The notes under the pieces are model-generated. The model was given only the letters and a program-made list of their open reading frames with translations, was not told the DNA's origin and made no database searches. This document shows positions 23,187 to 26,596 of a stretch of DNA of 26,596 bases, in pieces (position 1 is the first letter of the stretch; the number at the start of each line of letters is the position of its first letter). Source of the DNA: Syntrophaceae bacterium UBA5619 (GTDB lineage Bacteria > Desulfobacterota > Syntrophia > Syntrophales > UBA5619); NCBI GenBank assembly GCA_002424545.1, contig DIKL01000103.1, positions 1-26,596 on the forward strand. The letters run 5' to 3'. The translations under genes and the position numbers were made by a program.

Positions 23187-24123
23187 ATTCAAGGTAGGCC
23201 TTTTCATCACGATCCTCACGATCCTGATCCTGGCCTCGATCACGTATGTGGCCTACAGGAAAGATGTTTTTTCCATAGTCCATACCTATACCCTCTCCTC
23301 GAAGACCGGAGAAAACCTGACCGTGGGAATGCCGGTCGCCGTCTGGGGCTTCACGATCGGCAAGGTCAGCTCGCTGGAACTCAATGATCAGGGCACCGTC
23401 CTGATCCAGATCAAGATCCCGGAGCGTCATATCCGAATGATCCGGGCAAACAGCAAGTTCATCCTGGACAAACCGTTGATCGGGATACCAAGGATCGTCG
23501 TACAGACGAGCGACCTCGGCGATCGACCCCTATCGCCGCAGGCAATCCCGGAATTGACCGAATCCAATGATATTAATGAAATCATCAAACGGGCGCAGCC
23601 GATCATCGAAAAGGCGGACCGGATCATGGCCAATATTGAAGGGATCACCGCAAAACTTGACGATCCGGAAGGGGACGTGAACCGGATTCTCCGGGAAACG
23701 GAGACGTTGATCGCCCGTTTTTCCAAGCGGGATTCTCTGCTGGAGATCGCCATCGGCGATCCGGAAAGCATCAAGGCGATCCACGAGTCCCTGAGGAAAA
23801 TCAAGGAGATCACCGCCCGGGTGGATGGAATTCTCCAACGGATTGACGCGATGGCCGGTAAAACGGATGAGGAGCTCTACGGACAAGACGGCGTGCAGCC
23901 GCAGTTCCGGAACATCCTGCGCGACCTGCTGATGAAACTGGCGAAGATCGACACCACCTTCGACAACATCAACAAGGTGAGCGCCGAGGCGGTCGATTCC
24001 ACGAAGAATTTGAAGGGGCTCCGCAACGAGCTGGATGAGACGATCATGACGATCCGCAACCTGGCCAACGAGATTGATCGGAAAATCCCGTTCAAAACCC
24101 AACCGGAGATCAAACTGCCATGA
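23170..24123 (+). CDS. mlaD: MCE/MlaD-family lipid-transport substrate-binding protein
   Basis: 317 aa from ATG 23170, where the family start MAQRIEFKVGLF lies. An upstream in-frame Met at 23113 would add 19 non-conserved residues. A single N-terminal transmembrane helix (about 10-28) anchors it. The MCE domain follows (about 38-115: LTVGMPVAVWGFTIGKVSSLEL, VLIQIKIPERHIRMIRANSKF, GIPRIVVQ). The long C-terminal part is predicted to be helical and coiled-coil-like, with repeated I/L heptads (IIEKADRIMANIEGI, LDETIMTIRNLANEID). MCE proteins form hexameric rings that carry lipid between membranes. The start lies 17 bases inside the ATPase-like frame and the stop overlaps the lipoprotein start in an ATGA. 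Confidence 0.9.
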   Translation: MAQRIEFKVGLFITILTILILASITYVAYRKDVFSIVHTYTLSSKTGENLTVGMPVAVWGFTIGKVSSLELNDQGTVLIQIKIPERHIRMIRANSKFILDKPLIGIPRIVVQTSDLGDRPLSPQAIPELTESNDINEIIKRAQPIIEKADRIMANIEGITAKLDDPEGDVNRILRETETLIARFSKRDSLLEIAIGDPESIKAIHESLRKIKEITARVDGILQRIDAMAGKTDEELYGQDGVQPQFRNILRDLLMKLAKIDTTFDNINKVSAEAVDSTKNLKGLRNELDETIMTIRNLANEIDRKIPFKTQPEIKLP

Positions 24124-24782
24124 AGATGCGATTCTGCCTTCTCTTTCTGATCCTTCTGCTGGCAGGCTGCGGCTCCAGGCCCGCACCGGCCTGGATCGAA
24201 ACGGGTCACAGGCATTTGGAGACATTCAAGCGGGATTTTCTGACCGGACGCGCGCCGTCCGTTGCGGAAATCCCTTTTCGGAATGCCGTCGAAGAAATCA
24301 AGAAAAGCGGGGACATCGATCTGCTGGGAAAGGCATGGCTGACGCGGATGGCGTTGCAGGTCGCGATCCTGGCGGACCTAGAGGCGGGGGATTACCCGCA
24401 GATCGAGGCCGCGCAACCGGCCCCCGCGAACCGTAACTTTTATCTGTTCCTTCAGGGGAACACGGCGGATGCAGAGGTTTCCCTGCTGCCTGAACCCTAT
24501 GGTCCGTTCTGGACGGCGTTCCGGCGCGGGGATTTTGCAACGGCGACCGCCGCAATCGCGGCGATTGAAGATCCGCTCTCCCGTTTGATCGCCGCAGGCA
24601 TTGCCGTCCGCCATCATCTGGAAAACGACGCGATTCTGCAGACCGCCGTGGAGACCGCCTCCCAAAACGGCTGGAAAACGGCGTTGCTCGCCTGGCTCGA
24701 ACGTTCAAAGTCCTGGTACGAAGCGGCGGGAGATGCCGCCAGGGCGACCGCCGTCAGCCGGCGGATCGAGCTGATGAAATAA
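24120..24782 (+). CDS. Lipoprotein of the Mla/MCE cluster, function unknown
   Basis: 220 aa. The signal peptide ends in a clear lipobox LLAGC (Cys17), followed by Gly at +2. Residue +2 is not Asp, so by the usual enterobacterial rule it would go to the outer membrane. The mature part is helical and Ala-rich, with TPR-like alternation (RRGDFATATAAIAAIEDPLSRLIAAGIAV), but I recognise no named domain. It is not obviously the MlaA or ABC-auxiliary (DUF330/PqiC) type, though it sits where an auxiliary lipoprotein is usual. The start overlaps the MCE gene stop by 4 nt, so it is co-translated with it. A role as the outer-membrane partner of the MCE complex is inferred from position. Confidence 0.8.
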   Translation: MKMRFCLLFLILLLAGCGSRPAPAWIETGHRHLETFKRDFLTGRAPSVAEIPFRNAVEEIKKSGDIDLLGKAWLTRMALQVAILADLEAGDYPQIEAAQPAPANRNFYLFLQGNTADAEVSLLPEPYGPFWTAFRRGDFATATAAIAAIEDPLSRLIAAGIAVRHHLENDAILQTAVETASQNGWKTALLAWLERSKSWYEAAGDAARATAVSRRIELMK

Positions 24783-24854
24783 GGAGGATCAAGCCCGGTT
24801 TCCCTATCCGGGCGGCGCCTCACCGATGTTTCTTCCGAAATCCGTTCAGGATCG

Positions 24855-25589
24855 TCACCTGGAACGCCCAGCCCCGGCAACGTCTCCAAGCGGGCACGGC
24901 CCGCTTTCCCCGGCGTTGATCCGCGCGAACTTCATCCAACTGGTTCGGTCCCAATCCGTTGCAACTATTTCTCCCTCAGCGGTCGAAAGGCCGCATTTGG
25001 CGGCAAAATAACGGTGAAATGCCAACGAGGGGGTCAATTCCGGATGAAAGACGGTCACCAGAACATCCGCTGATTCCGCGGCCGCGATAAAATCTCCCAT
25101 TTCGAGGAGGACTTCCACTCCTTTTCCGACGTGGACGATCTTGGGGGCGCGGATGAACGTGAGCGGGATGGGCATCGGGGAGACCTTCGGAATGGAGGCC
25201 ATGCAGGCGAAGCTGTCCAACTGGCTTCCGAAGCCGTTTCTCTCGACCTCGATGTCGATCAGACCGAGGTGCGGGGCCTCCCCCACAAGCGATTTTGCAA
25301 GCAGAATCGCCCCCGCGCAGGTTCCCCAGAGCTTCATCCCTCCCCGGAATTTCCGAATGATGATCTCGTCGATTTCAAAAGCGCGGAGAAGCCGCGCCAG
25401 GCAGGTGCTCTCGCCGCCGGGCAGGATCAGTCCGGCAAGGCCCTCGAAATCCTTTGCCTGCTTGACCGGTCCGGCCGCGACGTTGAGGCGCGTCAGGTGA
25501 TCCAGGTGCTCGCAGACATCCCCTTGAAGATCCAGCACGCCGATCCTCTTGCCTGCGGCGTCGGGGAGCTTCCGTTCCATGCGATTCAT
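24855..25589 (-). CDS. pdxT: Pyridoxal 5'-phosphate synthase glutaminase subunit PdxT
   Basis: 244 aa, slightly longer than the usual ~190-200 because of an extended C-terminal tail (about 205-244). The triad glutamine amidotransferase motifs are present: LQGDVCEHLDHL, LPGGESTCLARLL, the nucleophile Cys91 in WGTCAGAILLA, and His182/Glu184 in VFHPELTP. PdxT releases ammonia from glutamine and passes it to PdxS for PLP synthesis. It lies 21 bases after pdxS, as expected for the pair. The start is ATG 25589, or ATG 25580 three codons in. The tail has no counterpart that I recognise. It is convergent with the Mla lipoprotein gene, 72 bases away. Confidence 0.95.
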   Translation of the reverse strand: MNRMERKLPDAAGKRIGVLDLQGDVCEHLDHLTRLNVAAGPVKQAKDFEGLAGLILPGGESTCLARLLRAFEIDEIIIRKFRGGMKLWGTCAGAILLAKSLVGEAPHLGLIDIEVERNGFGSQLDSFACMASIPKVSPMPIPLTFIRAPKIVHVGKGVEVLLEMGDFIAAAESADVLVTVFHPELTPSLAFHRYFAAKCGLSTAEGEIVATDWDRTSWMKFARINAGESGPCPLGDVAGAGRSR

Positions 25590-25610
25590 CGATACCGTCC
25601 CGCGAGCCCC

Positions 25611-26492
25611 TTACCAGCCGCGTTTGGCCAGAAGCTGTTCCTCCGGAATGGCGGAGATCTCCAGGCCCGGCATCGCCTGGCCGAGGCCCATGGAGGCCTC
25701 GAGAACCTTGACCGGGTCGTTGAAATAGGCCGTCGCCTTGACGATCGCCTGCGCGCGGACGGCAGGGGTTGCCGATTTGAAGATCCCCGAACCGACAAAA
25801 ACCCCGTCACAGCCCAGTTGCATCATCAGCGCCGCATCGGCCGGCGTCGCGATTCCGCCCGCGGCAAAATTGACGACCGGCAGGCGGCCCAGCTCTTTCA
25901 CCTTGAGGGCCAACTCATAAGGGATGCCGTTTGCCTTGGCGAAACCGGTAACCTCTTCCACCGGCATGCCCGCAAGCTGGCGGATCTCGCGGTTCATCGT
26001 CCGCATGTGGCGGACCGCCTCGACGACGTTGCCGGTCCCGGCCTCGCCCTTGGTTCGGATCATCGCCGCACCCTCGGCAATCCGGCGAAGCGCCTCGCCG
26101 AGATTCCGCGCGCCGCAGACGAACGGAATGGAAAAACGGGTTTTGTCGATGTGGCACTCTTCATCCGCCGGGGTCAGGACTTCGCTCTCGTCGATATAAT
26201 CGATCTTCAGCGCCTCGATGATCTGGGCTTCGACAAAATGGCCGATTCGGGCCTTCGCCATGACCGGGATGGAAACGGCCTTCTTGATCTCCGCGATCAT
26301 CGCCGGATCCGACATGCGCGCGACCCCGCCGTCTCTACGGATGTCCGCCGGTACCCTTTCCAGGGCCATGACGGCCACGGCGCCCGCCTCCTCGGCGATC
26401 TTCGCCTGTTCCACATTGGTCACGTCCATGATGACGCCGCCCTTGAGCATCTGCGCCAACTGGACATTCAATTCATATCTTTTTGCGTCCAC
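25611..26492 (-). CDS. pdxS: Pyridoxal 5'-phosphate synthase lyase subunit PdxS
   Basis: 293 aa, standard PdxS length. It condenses ribose 5-phosphate, glyceraldehyde 3-phosphate and ammonia into PLP. Active-site features are seen: GGVIMDV (Asp23), [16 protein letters not shown] with the Schiff-base Lys80, and [16 protein letters not shown] with the second Lys148, corresponding to Lys81 and Lys149 of the Bacillus enzyme. The start is a GTG at 26492 preceded by AGGGAGG at good spacing. It is first in a pdxS-pdxT operon, the DXP-independent vitamin B6 route, and has a promoter candidate immediately upstream. Confidence 0.96.
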   Translation of the reverse strand: MDAKRYELNVQLAQMLKGGVIMDVTNVEQAKIAEEAGAVAVMALERVPADIRRDGGVARMSDPAMIAEIKKAVSIPVMAKARIGHFVEAQIIEALKIDYIDESEVLTPADEECHIDKTRFSIPFVCGARNLGEALRRIAEGAAMIRTKGEAGTGNVVEAVRHMRTMNREIRQLAGMPVEEVTGFAKANGIPYELALKVKELGRLPVVNFAAGGIATPADAALMMQLGCDGVFVGSGIFKSATPAVRAQAIVKATAYFNDPVKVLEASMGLGQAMPGLEISAIPEEQLLAKRGW

Positions 26493-26530
26493 GTTCTTCT
26501 ACCTCCCTGAGGATAAATCTTCATGTATCA

Positions 26531-26559
26531 TTTCTATGGCATTCCCATCAGAACGTCAA
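26531..26559 (-). promoter_or_regulatory. Promoter candidate for pdxS-pdxT
   Basis: On the minus strand, TTGACG (26559-26554), a 17-base spacer and TAGAAA (26536-26531). The leader to the GTG at 26492 is about 30 bases. The -35 matches five of six consensus bases and the -10 four of six. Nothing further is recognised to the window end. Confidence 0.5.
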
Positions 26560-26596
26560 GAGCAATTATCAACCATAATCCACCACCAACTTTTGG

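Noticed and set aside
24794..24814. GCCCGG/CCGGGC stem between the convergent lipoprotein and pdxT genes
   Set aside because: Placed where a terminator is expected, but only six pairs with a 9-nt loop and no T-run; too weak to call.

Overview
The window looks like chromosome of a GC-rich anaerobic bacterium, most likely a Desulfobacterota (former Deltaproteobacteria) member of the syntrophic or sulfate-reducing kind. This is inferred from gene content, not from a marker gene. The clues are a [4Fe-4S]/flavin dehydratase of the 4-hydroxybutyryl-CoA dehydratase family, a CompA/HgdC-type activase, a TRAP transporter, a biotin-less oxaloacetate-decarboxylase-type carboxyltransferase and a secreted protease with a CFI-box C-terminus. 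No rRNA, tRNA, CRISPR array or insertion sequence was seen. Coding density is high, with many 4-nt ATGA overlaps.

Layout. (1) 2-1808, + strand: the 3' end of a dihydroxy-acid dehydratase gene (IlvD/Edd), then a LarA-type nickel-pincer racemase homologue. (2) 1828-8705, - strand, read right to left: panB, a second LarA homologue, dctP, a 13-bp intercistronic hairpin, dctQ and dctM (a complete TRAP transporter), then a secreted trypsin-like protease. A possible 44-aa ORF lies just upstream of panB. (3) 8706-9129: divergent control region with a near-consensus sigma70-type promoter (TTGACA-N17-TATAGT) facing right and a weaker one facing left through the same -10 area. (4) 9130-15593, + strand: a six-gene operon, SDR / CompA-type activase / SDR / ThDP enzyme / 4-hydroxybutyryl-CoA dehydratase-like protein / SDR, ending at a hairpin shared with the convergent carboxyltransferase gene. 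(5) 15736-17187, - strand: carboxyltransferase with its own near-consensus promoter. (6) 17426-20678, - strand: htrA-type protease, HhH DNA glycosylase and PHP-domain protein, joined by ATGA overlaps. The PHP gene carries a perfect 16-bp parS sequence. (7) 20875-21702, - strand: fumarylacetoacetate-hydrolase-family enzyme. (8) 21934-24782, + strand: Mla/MCE-type lipid transport cluster with permease, a short ABC-ATPase-like protein lacking Walker A, an MCE protein and a lipoprotein. (9) 24855-26492, - strand: pdxS-pdxT, the ribose-5-phosphate-dependent PLP synthase, with a visible promoter at the window edge.

How they may work together. Regions 1-4 read as a hydroxy-acid / acyl-CoA module. 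TRAP import of a carboxylate, two alpha-hydroxyacid racemase homologues, a dihydroxyacid dehydratase, a ketoacid hydroxymethyltransferase, three SDR oxidoreductases, a ThDP C-C lyase/ligase and a radical-type dehydratase could form one degradative route. The substrate cannot be read from sequence. The strongest non-protein signal is the parS palindrome hidden in the PHP reading frame, which suggests this region lies in the origin-proximal, ParB-binding part of the chromosome. The most unusual protein is the Walker-A-less ATPase-like subunit of the Mla cluster.
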